A stretch of DNA of 64,000 nucleotides from Neoechinorhynchus agilis (taxonomy: Eukaryota > Acanthocephala), in assembly GCA_051530055.1 (NCBI GenBank), contig CM121341.1, positions 8,990,001 through 9,054,000 on the forward strand, given 5' to 3'. The notes under the pieces were generated by a model. It saw only the letters and a program-made list of their open reading frames with translations. It did not search any database and had not been told where the DNA came from. The stretch's first letter is position 1. Each line of letters starts with the position of its first letter. Made by a program: the position numbers and the translations under genes. Positions 23,901 to 35,065 of the stretch are shown in pieces.

Positions 23901-24038
23901 ATCAAAAATGCGATTAAGCGGGAAAGACCTGATAAGCCACTTTGAGCATTTCTTATACGGTGATTTCATTGATGTTATCTAATTTCTAGCTTATTGCAAA
24001 TTTCATGATCCACTGTGCGCATTTAAAAATATTGCTTG

Positions 24039-24146
24039 TTTATAGCGTAAAAATTAATTTTTTATTAATTCCGATATTTCGGCAGAATCTTTTGCCTTTA
24101 TCAAGGTAGTATCGCAAGTTTGAGCTCTTAATTTTTACGCTATAAA
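24039..24146. mobile_element. foldback element with Penelope-like terminal signature
   Basis: Perfect 19-bp arms, TTTATAGCGTAAAAATTAA and its complement, enclose CCGATATTTCGGCAG and TGCCTTTATCAAGG. Those inner strings resemble the hairpin sequences often found in terminal repeats of Penelope-like elements. The element is non-coding. Assignment to Penelope-like elements is inference. Confidence 0.6.
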
Positions 24147-24499
24147 CTAGCATGAATAGATCAATCTTCAAGCAAAATATATTGCGTTGAATTTTAGTCC
24201 TGTACATTTGCAATTGTGATCGACGGATTGTTTTGTTTACAGGGACTCCTCTCCTATTTCAAACAACGTTCAAGCATGCTTGTTTTCTACAGAAAATGCA
24301 ATCTTGAGTGAAGGAACCTAAATCACCCTCTTGAACTTTAGCTGAATTTTTTTTACAAATTTTGCTTTTTTGCTTCCTTTCATTTTTTTTGAAATTAACT
24401 TACGTTATTTAGTTACTAAGATTGATAGTGTCACTAACGATAAATGATTTGAAAATCAGTGGAAAAATAAAATGACCTAAAATAGGTACTTAAAAATGC

Positions 24500-24945
24500 G
24501 GCGAGAGGCGAATTTTTTAACCGAGCCGCACAATACAAAATAAATAAAACGTTTTAAAATGACGGACGAGGCTTCCTAATCGTGAAATATCTCAATATTT
24601 TCAATCCGAGGGGGGGGAATTATGACAGCAACACATCCTGAACTCTATAATCCCGCAGGATTTTTCTCTTGATAATAAATTCGTTATTTTGGAATTATGG
24701 TTATCAAAGTCCCGGATAGAAAATATTTCATTGAGATTTTTGGCGTGGCGACTTCTTTTAACCGAGTCGCACAATGGAAAATAAAGAGGTTTTTATAAGA
24801 ATGATGAGGCTTCCTCCTTGCGAAATATCTCAATATTTTCCATCCGACAGGGAGATTACGAAAGCAACACATCCCGAACTTTATAATCCCGCAGGATTTT
24901 CTCTTAGAGATTAAATTGGTTATTTTAAGGATAGAAAGATGAACA
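24500..24945. repeat. two imperfect tandem copies, period about 241 bp
   Basis: Matching blocks are TTAACCGAG-CGCACAAT at 24,517 and 24,758, GAGGCTTCCT, GAAATATCTCAATATTTTC and ATAATCCCGCAGGATTT. The copies are clearly diverged. A weaker relative may lie at 48,215-48,330 (GACGAGGTTTCCTCGTC, GTGTCTCAATTTC). Origin unknown; no coding capacity. Confidence 0.6.
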
Positions 24946-25198
24946 GTTTTACCGAACAGCCAACCCTTTAAATGCGTTTTGCGCATCGTCGAAATCGAAG
25001 AGAAAATTGATATAACAGTGAAGTTTCCAATTATTGCCCATTTTGGTTTTCGATTTTTTAAAGTGCGTTCCTGTGTAAAAACCTCTTGTGTTGTGGCGAT
25101 GTTGTTCCAATTTGAAACGAATTCAATACTGTTGTTTAAAAAAAGATAAATAGTTATTACTAAATAGCGTTCCTTTTTTAATCATCACAAAGATTGAT

Positions 25199-25930
25199 TC
25201 ACACATCGAGTTGCCAATTTGAAGCGAGACTGAGTGGCGCTGGTTCGCATAGTTCATCAAGTTTATGTTCGACCTGTTCAAAGTCGAGCAGGTCGCCAAT
25301 TCTATTTTCCATGTTGTGTTTGTTCGGGCTAAAATCGATAAGTTCCCCGAATTCCTCCTCGTCGTGATGGTTCGTACAACAATTGTTTCCATTAAGTATT
25401 TTTTGATTCGTATTCGAGGGATTGACCGAGGTGAATTGTTCGCTTATAACAGATCGTCTACAGACGGGCAGGGTGAGTCTTTTTTGGCATTTCGGATCCT
25501 CATTTTTGGGAGGAAGTGTTTCTGATCGAGTTCTTCGAATGGTCATCATTCCATTCACTGACTCACGAAACCACGCTGAAACTTTGTTTCGCTTCGTTTT
25601 AACTTTAATGGGAGATCGTGGTGGATCGTTCCCACTGACCGGTGACCTCGGATCAGGTAGGACGGTTGAAATTGTGCTCGTATGACTGCAGTTCAAAAGT
25701 TCATCGTATTTATTTGGATGTAACGAATTGGACCGTCTTCTGGTCGCCGTATTAACGCTGCCCATCAATTCGCGTGAATGCAAGTTTGCTGGTGTGTTAG
25801 TCGATGTAATGGCGGGAGGCGGAGGTACACGCACGCGTAGCAGAGTGATTGCGCTTAGGAGTGAAGAATCCGTTTGGTCCGACGAATCACCGAAAACGAC
25901 GAAAACTGACAGTCTTTGAAGGTGGATCAA
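25199..25930 (-). CDS. orphan, largely disordered, with clathrin-box-like motif
   Basis: A 243-codon frame, probably the last exon of a longer gene because no ATG opens it and acceptor-like CAAAG and CAG strings lie at its 5' edge. It is Ser/Pro/Arg-rich with a PPPP run, a basic segment (SPIKVKTKRNKVSAWFRES) and an acidic C-terminal region. That region contains FGELIDFSP and, about 15 residues on, IGDLLDFEQVEHKLDELC. LLDFE fits the clathrin-box consensus L-hydrophobic-x-hydrophobic-acidic. This hints at an endocytic or trafficking scaffold, but the motif is short and common. The product family is unknown. Confidence 0.45.
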   Translation of the reverse strand: MIHLQRLSVFVVFGDSSDQTDSSLLSAITLLRVRVPPPPAITSTNTPANLHSRELMGSVNTATRRRSNSLHPNKYDELLNCSHTSTISTVLPDPRSPVSGNDPPRSPIKVKTKRNKVSAWFRESVNGMMTIRRTRSETLPPKNEDPKCQKRLTLPVCRRSVISEQFTSVNPSNTNQKILNGNNCCTNHHDEEEFGELIDFSPNKHNMENRIGDLLDFEQVEHKLDELCEPAPLSLASNWQLDV

Positions 25931-25984
25931 ACATTTTCGAAGAAGTCTAACAAGACAGACGAATCATTTAGTGGGTGAGGGCAT

Positions 25985-26700
25985 GTAGAGATCGATTTTA
26001 TTATTATCCGTCTCCTCGGACCTCTTCAGGTTATTTGTAGGTTTTTTGTCCGATGAAAATGGATGAAACTTTTCGAGTGTTTGAAATGATGATAATAAAA
26101 TCAATCTTTGTATCACCGAACAAAATAGAAACTTAAATGAATTTGGTTCGGTGATGTAGAGATCGATTTTATTATTATCCGTCTCCTCGGACTTTTTCAG
26201 GTTATTTGTAAGTTTTTTGTCCGATGAAAATGGATGAAACTTTTCGAGTGTTTGAAATGATGATAATAAAATCAATCTTTGTATCACCGAACAAAATAGA
26301 CACTGAAATGAATTTGGTTCGGTGATGTAGAGATCGATTTTATTATTATCCGTCTCCTCGGACCTCTTCAGGTTATTTGTAGGTTTTTTGTCCGATGAAA
26401 ATGGATGAAACTTTTCGAGTGTTTGAAATGATGATAATAAAATCAATCTTTGTATCACCGAACAAAATAGACACTGAAATGAATTTGGTTCGGTGATGTA
26501 GAGATCGATTTTATTATTATCCGTCTCCTCGGACTTTTTCAGGTTATTTGTAGGTTTTTTGTCCGATGAAAATGGATGAAACTTTTCGAGTGTTTGAAAT
26601 GATGATAATAAAATCAATCTTTGTATCACCGAACAAAATAGACACTGAAATGAATTTGGTTCGGTGATGTAGAGATTGATTTTATTATTATCCGTCTCCT
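25985..26700. repeat. 171-bp satellite, four units plus a partial
   Basis: Units begin with GTAGAGAT(C/T)GATTTTATT at 25985, 26156, 26327, 26498 and 26669, exactly 171 bp apart with only a few substitutions between units. Because 171 is a multiple of three, one minus-strand frame stays open through the array as a 57-residue repeat (EETDNNKIDLYITEPNSF and onward). There is no flanking exon or signal peptide, so coding is doubtful. Each unit contains the short inverted pair TTCGGTGAT and ATCACCGAA. Confidence 0.92.
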
Positions 26701-27917
26701 CAACACACAATATTTCGCCCGTCTTCTCAGACTTTCTTTAAAACATTTTAGATTGTGATCGATATTTATTGAAGCTGCTATAAACAAAATGTCGAATCTA
26801 ACGCTACTCTCCCCATTGGTGATAATGATAGCGTGCGGAAAATCTTATAACTTTTGAACTCATACGAAGCATCGCATTGAACAAATGCGTAATCATCTTG
26901 GCTCCACAAGACACTTCCGCTTCACCCTGTTGAAGATCCGCTACCGAGTGAACTAAAACTTACAAATATGCATCTCGTTTTTAGTTTAAGATTCTCTTAC
27001 CCATTGAGGTACAAATGTTGTGGTTCTCCATAATTCATTCTAAGGCGGCAATTAGTTCTAAGAAAAAAGCAATGAAATTCTAAACCAAAACCCGATACGG
27101 ATTTGGTAAATGAATAAGCATTTTGTTAGTTTCAATGAAGACTAAAAGGATCTCTTAAAATTTTTTTTGAACGAATCGTATTTTTTTCCATTTACACAAC
27201 CACAACAACAAATCGGGCGTTTTCTTCAATCGCCTTTTCCAAAAGCTTCTCCGTTTAACTCAAATCAATTCCTGAGCTCGCACAATGAAATGTTTCGTGT
27301 AATTTTTTTTGAAAGCAACTCCTTCATTTACACACCCACAACAAATCGTTTCAACAATCACCATCGTCCACGAAGAAGAGGCATCGCTCTCCCCTCAGTG
27401 ATCGCGACCACACTCGCTGCGTTTCCTCTTATCTATCGCGAGATCAATGTTTTGGCGCAGGAAGGCACCAGCTCTTTTTTTAAATGACATCCGAATCTTT
27501 AACCACAGTAAAGGACGGCTTATTCATGAACCACTTCCTGGCATACCTTCCAATAGGTTTATTTGCTTGACGTCACCAAAGTTCGGCAATAAGAGGTAAC
27601 GCCGGTTGTATACAGGAACTTTCCAAGGACTTTTGTGTGTTCTGCTCCTTGGTCCTTGCAACTCTCACTTCCATGCTATGTTTCACTTTATCATCTTCCC
27701 TGTACAAAGCACCTATTTACTTCATTCGCTGAGAAACAATATCCAATAAGCCAACTGGAGCTTATAGATGATATAAAGGAGAGCCATTGCAGTATAAACG
27801 TTCTGGTGTTGGCCATTAAAAAACGAGATGAACATTCCCTCCCTGACTCAGTAGTACATAGTTCACCTTTGTTTAGTACATTTAGATCCGATGACTTAGC
27901 CCTGGGCTGAGTACAAA
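26701..27917. other. intergenic, nothing firm
   Basis: There are plus-strand frames at 27,167-27,487 and 27,635-27,910, but they show no domain, signal peptide or splice support. The first contains a short internal repeat (CATTTACACA-CCACAACAA). I do not call them genes. Confidence 0.35.
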
Positions 27918-28481
27918 ATGTTTCTTGCTCTAATTGTAGCATTTTTGAACACCGTTGGGAGAACTAACCAACGCATTGTAACAACGACAACCTCGTCTCA
28001 AGAGTCGAAGGAAGATTGCATTAGATATAACGTCCTAGTAGAAAGTCTCTTAGATCCATTAAGTAATGTGGATTTATGTGGTGATCCGCTTAGAATTCGA
28101 CGAGAGTACTGTTCATACATGAAAATATGGCCCATGCCTGACGAAGAAATCAGAAAGGTTTGCTTTTCGATCGGTTATACCCTTTCCGCAAGATGTGAGG
28201 ACCGTGTGATTTATAGCGTTGATCATGCCCAAAGGGCCGATATTGTATGGGTCGATAACTATGGAAAATATCTGCAGTTTCTGATATATCACACAGTTCT
28301 TAAAATCAGGCATATATTGAAAACTCGATGGCCAAAATTATTGCGGAAGGAAGTCGAACAAACAATAGTGCTTTTCAACCAAGGTTGCCCAGGATGGAGA
28401 AACTATATCCCGCACACACCAAAAAAAATGAAGAAAAAGATTAAAGATACCTGGAGACCACCTTCCTCGCTGTTATTCTAA
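27918..28481 (+). CDS. putative secreted six-cysteine protein, family unknown
   Basis: Single-exon protein of 187 residues from an ATG at 27,918. The N-terminus MFLALIVAFLNTVG is a plausible, short signal peptide. The mature part has six cysteines (CIRYN, DLCGD, EYCSY, VCFSI, RCEDR, GCPGW), which would suit three disulfides, and a strongly basic C-terminal third ending KKMKKKIKDTWRPPSSLLF. I recognise no family. It lies between the 171-bp satellite region and the DHX8 pseudogene. It could be lineage-specific. Confidence 0.5.
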   Translation: MFLALIVAFLNTVGRTNQRIVTTTTSSQESKEDCIRYNVLVESLLDPLSNVDLCGDPLRIRREYCSYMKIWPMPDEEIRKVCFSIGYTLSARCEDRVIYSVDHAQRADIVWVDNYGKYLQFLIYHTVLKIRHILKTRWPKLLRKEVEQTIVLFNQGCPGWRNYIPHTPKKMKKKIKDTWRPPSSLLF

Positions 28482-29028
28482 ATTTCCATAATGGGCGACA
28501 GTGTTTTTCGTTATGAACGAGAGTGGCTTTTAAAAACCCTTAAAGGTTTAATCCAGAAAGCAAAGTATTTCACGGACGAGAATTTTATTTGATCAGCGTA
28601 TTGCTTCTTCTGCGAGGGAAAATTTAGAGCGTTTCTTCGTTTTATTAACAGGGAAGGCCGAACTATTTAAGATCTTTTATGTAGAAAGAGAGCAATGTGG
28701 ATCCATTGATGAAAGACTAACCTTCAAACGGGTTACATTATTTTCATTTTGTCATCTGAAGCAATTTTTTGTAAAGAAACGTTGCGATAGATCCAAAACG
28801 TATGTGTAATTCACAAGCTCATTATCTAGCTGCTGGAAAGTCTTAATGTTCAAAGTTGAAAATTTTTATTTGTGGGAAGATTGACTGGTTCACTTTCTCG
28901 TGTTTTTGGCCCGCGTTGATGTTGAACGCACAAACGTAGATTTATCTTTAGTAGCACTTTTTTGAGAGTGGATTGGTGAGTTTTCGTTATTTTTCACTGT
29001 GTTGTACTAGCCTTTCAAATCCTAAGAT
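28482..29028. other. intergenic, nothing recognised
   Basis: AT-rich spacer between the secreted-protein gene and the 5' remnant of the DHX8 pseudogene. No gene, RNA or repeat is visible. Confidence 0.4.
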
Positions 29029-29752
29029 GGATTTATTAGGCGCGGATCTTGAAATCCTGCATCAGATTTCACTTCTTTCGAAAGTATGTTCTGAGCTGAT
29101 CCACTTGGTCGATCAATCAGAAACAGTGACGGATTTTTGGAACAAACTTCAAGAAAATGATACCCCCCCCGAATTCGGTTAATAAAGACGATGTGGACAA
29201 GTGGATACGATAAGAGATTAACGAAGCTTCGGTCTACATCCGCAGTCCTCAGTATCCTGTAGTGATCCGGAGATAAAACGGACGCTGGATCACGACGAGC
29301 TGATCGGTGTGGAGAAACAGGAGGAGAATGAAGAGGAAATTTCGCCCCCTGGCACCATCGTTGTCGCTTTAGAAGATCACAAAGCTCTTCTCACTGTAGT
29401 CATGATTGTGGCCATCGTCAGAGATGGCGCAGCCGGAGATCCAAAAGTTCAGTGTTCAGAAATGGTCAACGTCGGTCTAAGGACCAACATGATGAAGACA
29501 CAGATCCACAGCTGGATGAAATATACGATGGCGAGGTGAAAAGGTCATGCAATTTGGATATGTTTCGTTGAAATCCAGGAGCGGCTAACCTACAGATACG
29601 ATGGACTTGTCCATATTTCCAATCTAAAGCACAACCAACGCGCCGGTACTGTCAAAGACGTTGTATCCCAGGGCGACCTTGTCCAGGTGAAGGTCATCTC
29701 CATCGCTATTGGTAAAGTTCGTCTATGTTTATTTTTAGTGATTGAGAAAAAA
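29029..29752 (+). pseudogene. DHX8/Prp22 pseudogene, 5' part (N-terminal helix and S1 domain)
   Basis: The reading MDLLGADLEILHQISLLSKV with CSELIHLV matches the N-terminus of the spliceosomal DEAH helicase DHX8 (Prp22), which releases mRNA after splicing. From about 29,515 the S1 RNA-binding domain is recognisable in changing frames: LDEIYDGEVKR, VMQFGYVSL, YDGLVHISNL, VKDVVSQGDLVQVKV and AIGKVRLCL. At least two frame changes and several stops separate these blocks. The sequence stops abruptly at about 29,752, where an antisense LINE begins. A working DHX8 must exist elsewhere if this species depends on it. Confidence 0.8.
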
Positions 29753-32310
29753 GAGACTAATTTTATTAATTTTTATTAAAATTTACAAGTTTTGGAAGGT
29801 GATGTTCTGTGTAGCCGCTGTTTTCCTCACGCTGGCAGCATTGCCTCGTTGTACTGCGAGGGAGATGTTTTGTTTAAGGATAGATGTCGCACGCGGGTCC
29901 CTTTTCATCGCCATCGAACTCTTGGCTATATCTGAAACCAGCTGAAGTGCGGATTCTCCGAGGGCCCCGACCGTTTCGATTCCGAAAGGCACAAAATGGA
30001 AGCTCTCCCTCAGCTCAGCGTATTTTGCCGCTCTCCGATGCTCCGCTGCGGTCGCCACAGCACCGGAGCCTCTACTGGCTAAATCAGCGAAGGACTTGGC
30101 CATGGTGTCGGTGCAGGTTGCATCCCATAAGAGACAGGGCGCTTACCATCAGACCTGCACGGATTGCTCGGCTCCAAGAAGTTTGGAATGTTGATGGATG
30201 TCAGAGCTCTACTCAAGATCGCTTTGATTTCGTCATGTCTAGGCGACCGTCTGGCTGACCGAATGCGCATGATAGAGCATTTAATCCTTTGGCGTCGACT
30301 TGCGAGCCACAGCGACATTCGTGTGGGAAGCAGATGAGAGCATCCAATCTCAAAGAGAAAGCTATCCGGAATGTTTCGTTGTCCAAAAGAGTCCCCAACT
30401 TTTCGGCCGGGATAGCTTCCAGCAAGGCGTCGGACTCCTTCGTCGAGCAAGCCATGAGTCGCGAACGTGACCTCTCGTCCAGTTGGTCTAGAAGTGATTT
30501 GTGAACCTGACTGCTTTTGGCACTTCTGGAGTATTGTGGCTTGTCCTACTTTTGATGTCCATGAGGAGAGAGCATTATTAAAATGCTCTTCGTTGGACTC
30601 CGGATAGATCTTAAGGGAGTTCTCTCGACTAGCCGAAATCACGTCCTCCATGAGTCTGAGTCCTGAACCTCCGTAGTTGGAGGGTAAAGTCACTTGTTTC
30701 CACGAGGAATGGTCGAAATCGATATTGACGATTTGGCTGAGCTTATTCCGAAGAAGATCATTCGGACTCCATAGATCATCCTTGCACGCGAAGGCGGGTG
30801 CAGATCTCAGTCTGTGCAATAGGATGTAGAGGCAGTTTTTAATAAAAAAAAACGGCCTCGAGAGACTTTAGCTCTGAACATCTCTCACATATCAAACTCA
30901 GTACGTCCTTCGGAACATTCTCCTTGAAAACGCATGAACCCAGGAGACTGAAGTCACAAATATTGATTGGTTTGATGCCCGGAGCGACACTTTTGAATTG
31001 CTCGTAAACCTGCGAGCTTTCTGTATCGTCCATGTTCAGGAGCAACAATTCACACTTTGAGCTGTTCAACACGCGGCCTATCTTGGAGCTGATCTCGATG
31101 ATTCGGTTAAGATCACCCAGAACAGAGAGAGTCATCTCCAAGGGTGCCGTCGTCCAGGTTCCACGCGTTGAATTTCGATTTTGGTGACCTCACCAATGGA
31201 TTGATTGCATCGGGTCGAGACGGTCCCTCTGTTGCACTCCGCGTTGGGACCAGATAATGTTTCGATTATAAATCAGGGATGATGGGCGAAGTAGGCTCTG
31301 AATAATTATTGTAAAGCCTGCGAGATGTTCATTTTAACCTCGTCAAGTAGGACATTCCGTTCCAGAGAATCGAAAGCATTTGTGAAGTCCACCTTCATGG
31401 CTACGCATCGATCCGTCGACGTTTCAACGAAGTTCCTTAAGGCGTGAACGATTGTTTCGGCTCCACAAGGAGAGCAACAGCCGAGTTGCGCTGAGCGGAG
31501 TAAGCAGCCAACAGTCGAAGAAACCCTTTTTGAAACGATTTTGGCCACTAAACACCTGAGTGTATTGAAAACAGCGATGGGCGGGTGCCACCCTCTCTTT
31601 TCGTTAGGGCGTAAAGGGAGACAGAGAATAGAAGCTGAGTAGGAAACGATCCTAGATTGTGGTATGCCGCTCCCAGCTGAAGTGAAGAAGACCATATCTT
31701 TTGGGTGTTGAGGACGTAAACCATTGACGCCGTGTCCTGAACCATTGGCAAAAGAAAATATCCCACGATTCAGCTCCTCGTCGGTATTAGGATCAATAGG
31801 ATCGGTAGTAAGAGCGGGTGATAGTTGTTGTTCGGATGCATCCGCTACTGTTGGGCGACTAAGGTAGAAGAGGAGGATTCTCAGAACGTGGTTTCTGAGG
31901 ATAAGATACGTACAACCCCTCGGATGTCTCCATAATTTAACTTAGTAGATACCCGAGCACCCGTTGAGCGAGATTTACCAGGCTTGAACGCGACTGAGAC
32001 AGCTGAAGATTTTCGAGCTCTTTTCAAAAGATCGTCAAAGATGTCTTTGAAGTTCAGGATACGTTCTTTAATCGATTTCGTGAGGTTTTCGTCGGGTGTC
32101 AAGTCGTCCACACTTAATACCAAACGCGGGAACGCGAAGAGGTGTATCCATGCCATAGTTTCTCAGCATAGGCCGTTGCGACTTGGAAACGAGCACCTTT
32201 AAGGATCCTCTTGAGGATCCCACTTGGGAGAGCCGATACGAGCGATACGATGGGGGGGGCACTAGGCAACGGGTGGAGGAATGTGTCCTTCTCAATCTCA
32301 GACTTCACTG
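29752..32310 (-). mobile_element. LINE with restriction-like endonuclease, inserted in the DHX8 pseudogene
   Basis: Minus-strand non-LTR retrotransposon, degraded in several frames. In coding order it shows GARFQVATAYAEKL near 32,200, the reverse transcriptase (AQLGCCSPCGAETIVHALRN, then VDFTNAFDSLER at about 31,350-31,500), a thumb region to about 30,840, a Cys/His segment (CRCGSQVD-G--ALSC, near 30,300), FLEPSNPCRSDGKRP, and the ending FGIETVGALGESA with ISLAVQRGNAASVRK near 29,790. Its 3' tail points into the S1 domain at about 29,752-29,780 with almost no 3' UTR. The 5' limit may extend to about 32,900: a GC-rich stretch there has a 45-bp internal repeat at 32,540 and 32,632. Confidence 0.8.
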
Positions 32311-33009
32311 AATTAGGAGGATGGTTAGATCCTGGGAATCGGTAGGAAATCGGGCCGCGAATTCTGATAAGTCCTCCTTTGGTGATTTGGAAAGTCTTTC
32401 TACATATCGGGCATAGGCATCGGTGACATTGGCGAACGCTGCTTGGCTCGTTGGGTTGAGCAAGGAAGTCCGTGTGTCACGACGCTGCGCTGGGCCAGAT
32501 GTCGAGCAACCGAGTTGAACCTCGGTGCGATGACGGCGTGTTGCTGGCAGCTGGGCCTGATCAGGACGCTGACCAGGCCGGTCTCGTTGTGGTAAGGACA
32601 GCCGGGTATTGGAGGAGCAAGGCCTCGATGTTGTTGCTGGGCCTGATCAGGACGCTGACCAGGCCAGTCTCGTCGGGGTCACCAATTTAGCGGCGTAGTC
32701 CTTCTGGTCGTATTTAATGGCAGGGAATTCGGTTTCCGTGAAAAAGTGACGTGTAGTTTTCGACGATGAGAGTGGCAGTCTCACTTCACGAAATGTACTA
32801 TTCGAGATACTCTGGTCCTCGGTGGAATTCAATCCACTTGCTTTCGAGACCTTTGGGTTGTTGGAGGTAATTGTCGTCTGGAAGGAAGAGTGTCAAAGCC
32901 GCACTCGTCGGACTTTTTCAGGTCTAAAAGGTAGGTCAGGGTGGCTTTATTCTAGGTTTTAGCGTATAATCGGTCTTATTTGACTGGAATGTGTCTCGAT
33001 AATCAATGT

Positions 33010-33950
33010 ACTTTGCTTCAATGATCACAGTTCCATATCGATCCTAACTTCGCCTCAATACATTGACGTTGTCAAAATCAATCTCATGATTTGATGCTCA
33101 CTAATCCTGCATTATAGATTGATGGTCTGTCCAATATAAGGACTCGTGGGCAGTCTTTACATGGCTTCTTGTAGACGCACTCTTCCAAGATGGAGTTAGC
33201 TAAAGGATTAGCATTATTGGACAATTTGATGCTCTTATTCGACCTCGCCATTAATCATTAATGAACGGAATTTCCAAAAACCCGTTCTTTGGGTTAATAT
33301 CCTGAAGGACCCGAATACAGCGAACTATTTTGCTACTCGGATAATCTCTCCTTATCAGCATGTCCCTCAGTAGATGTAGTTGATGGCATAGAAGATTCCG
33401 ATCAGAGTAATATCGAATGTTCTGTTTACTAAGGTTTTGATCTTCGCTATTTTGTAGGATACTGGTTCACACCATAAGGAACGTTCCCTTTTCAATACAC
33501 CTGAGTCTTATAAACATCCCATTCTTAACAGATCACCCAATTCATCCTTAGAAAATGAAGACCGCTTCATCAGGATGAACGTGTCGTTAACATATCTGAG
33601 CGAAAGATTTATGCAAGGTAATGTGGCGATATGATCCTTCTCCCATTTCGCCATATAGAGCTCCGCCAGTGCAAGTGACGGCGGACTACAAATCGCGATA
33701 CCATCAATCTGGTTATCTGGTACAGAACTGTAGTAATTGTCTCCATTCCACTTTGCTTAGGTTCCACGTGCCATTTTGTTCTTGGATTGGAATTGCAAGC
33801 TCAATTGCTTCTTTATTAGGTATTCTAGTAAACGTTGACATAACATCAGCTGAGAGCATAAATATATCGTCTGTTCAGTTACCGGACGACCAGACATTGC
33901 CACCCGCCCGGACTCGTAATCCACTCTCAAATCAATAGCCAGATTCTTTT
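33010..33950 (-). mobile_element. Penelope-like element fragment (RT plus GIY-YIG)
   Basis: On the minus strand a decayed Penelope-like coding region is visible. Reverse-transcriptase pieces read SADVMSTFTRIPNKEA, then a QLLQFC segment, SPPSLALAELYMAKWE and LRYVNDTFILM, corresponding to the family S-FTNVP, GSPLSP-A-L and RYVDDTF boxes. Nearer 33,170 is CVYKKPCKDCPRVLILD, the start of the GIY-YIG nuclease. The copy is truncated and inactive. It lies between the LINE and the 3' half of the DHX8 pseudogene. Confidence 0.65.
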
Positions 33951-34057
33951 ATCCAATTAGAACTCGAGTGTTTGTGGGGACTTCTTTGTGCATTAACAAA
34001 TAAAACGTGTTATTATTACAAGCCTCGATCTATGAGATCAATTCGTGGAGATTATCA

Positions 34058-35065
34058 GGCCGTTAAATTCTCAGAGTATTTCTTCAAAGCTCCCATATTC
34101 ACAATCGAACTTCTGTATACAAAACAGCAGGAAACGGACTATCTCGATGCTGCTTTGATTACAGTGATGCAGATTCACCTCACATAACCGGCTGGGGATA
34201 TTCTTCTCTTCCTTACTGGCCAAGAAGGGATCGGTACTGCTTGTGAAGTCCTTTTTGCAAGAATGAAATCACTTGGACCTGAAGTGCCGGAACTTATCAT
34301 CCTCCCGGTCTATTGGTCCTTGCCGAGCGAAATGCAAACTCGGATTTTTGAGCCCACTCCTCGAGGTAAGCGCAAAGTCGTCATCACTACAAATATAGCC
34401 GAGACATCGCTAACAATCGATGGAATTTTTATGTCGTCGACCCCGGGGTTCTTTAAACAGAAGGTCTATAATCCCAAGACTGGGATGGATTCTATTGTAG
34501 TAACGCCAATTTCACAAGCTCAGGCTAAAGAGAGAACTGGACGAACTGGTCCTGGAAAATGCGACATTTATACCGAAAGAGCTCATCGGGATGAAATGCT
34601 AGCGACAATCGTGTCAGAAAGGTAATCGGAATCAATGACCTCCTTTCGCTTCTTCGCTTGACTGCCTCGTCATGGAGCAACTCCACGCATTAAACGCATT
34701 GTAGTGAAGGTTTTTAGTTTTCAGCATTTTGCCGTCTTTTTTAATTGATGAGACCAAAGCACGCATTAGACGATGAATGATTGCTTACGCGGCTTGGTCG
34801 TCGAATGGCTGAATTCCCAGCTATCCAAAATGCTTCTCATGTCCGTTCAACTTGAATGCAGCAGCATGATTAGTTAAATCAATGTCAAGGAGACCATCTT
34901 ACACTTTTGACCATCTACAATGGATGGAGATGTAATAATTTCTCCAACATTTGGTGCTAGGAGAATTTCGTCCAGGCACGTTAGCTCACTTCATTAAAAA
35001 CTTACAAGCAACCTTGATAAAAGCGTACAAGATTGTGCCTCCGAAATATCGGATTCAAAATAAAA
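34058..35065 (+). pseudogene. DHX8/Prp22 pseudogene, 3' part (helicase C-terminal region)
   Basis: [89 protein letters not shown] and [20 protein letters not shown] match DHX8 helicase motifs IV-VI. The QRAGRAGR motif VI is shortened, the GRTYPV segment before LLYT is missing, and there is a stop before GDILLF. The frame ends at 34,625. Further remnants follow: GRRMAEFP near 34,800, SKMLLMSVQLECS, GDHLTLLTIYNGW and ENFVQARTL near 34,960. The motor segment between the S1 domain and this part is absent from the window, its place taken by the LINE and Penelope-like pieces. Confidence 0.88.

Noticed and set aside
25985-26700. 171-bp unit as an alpha-satellite relative
   Set aside because: Only the length matches; the sequence is unrelated and the host is an invertebrate by its gene content.
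27167-27910. Two plus-strand frames upstream of the secreted-protein candidate
   Set aside because: Biased composition, no domain, no signal peptide and no acceptor-like site near a start codon.
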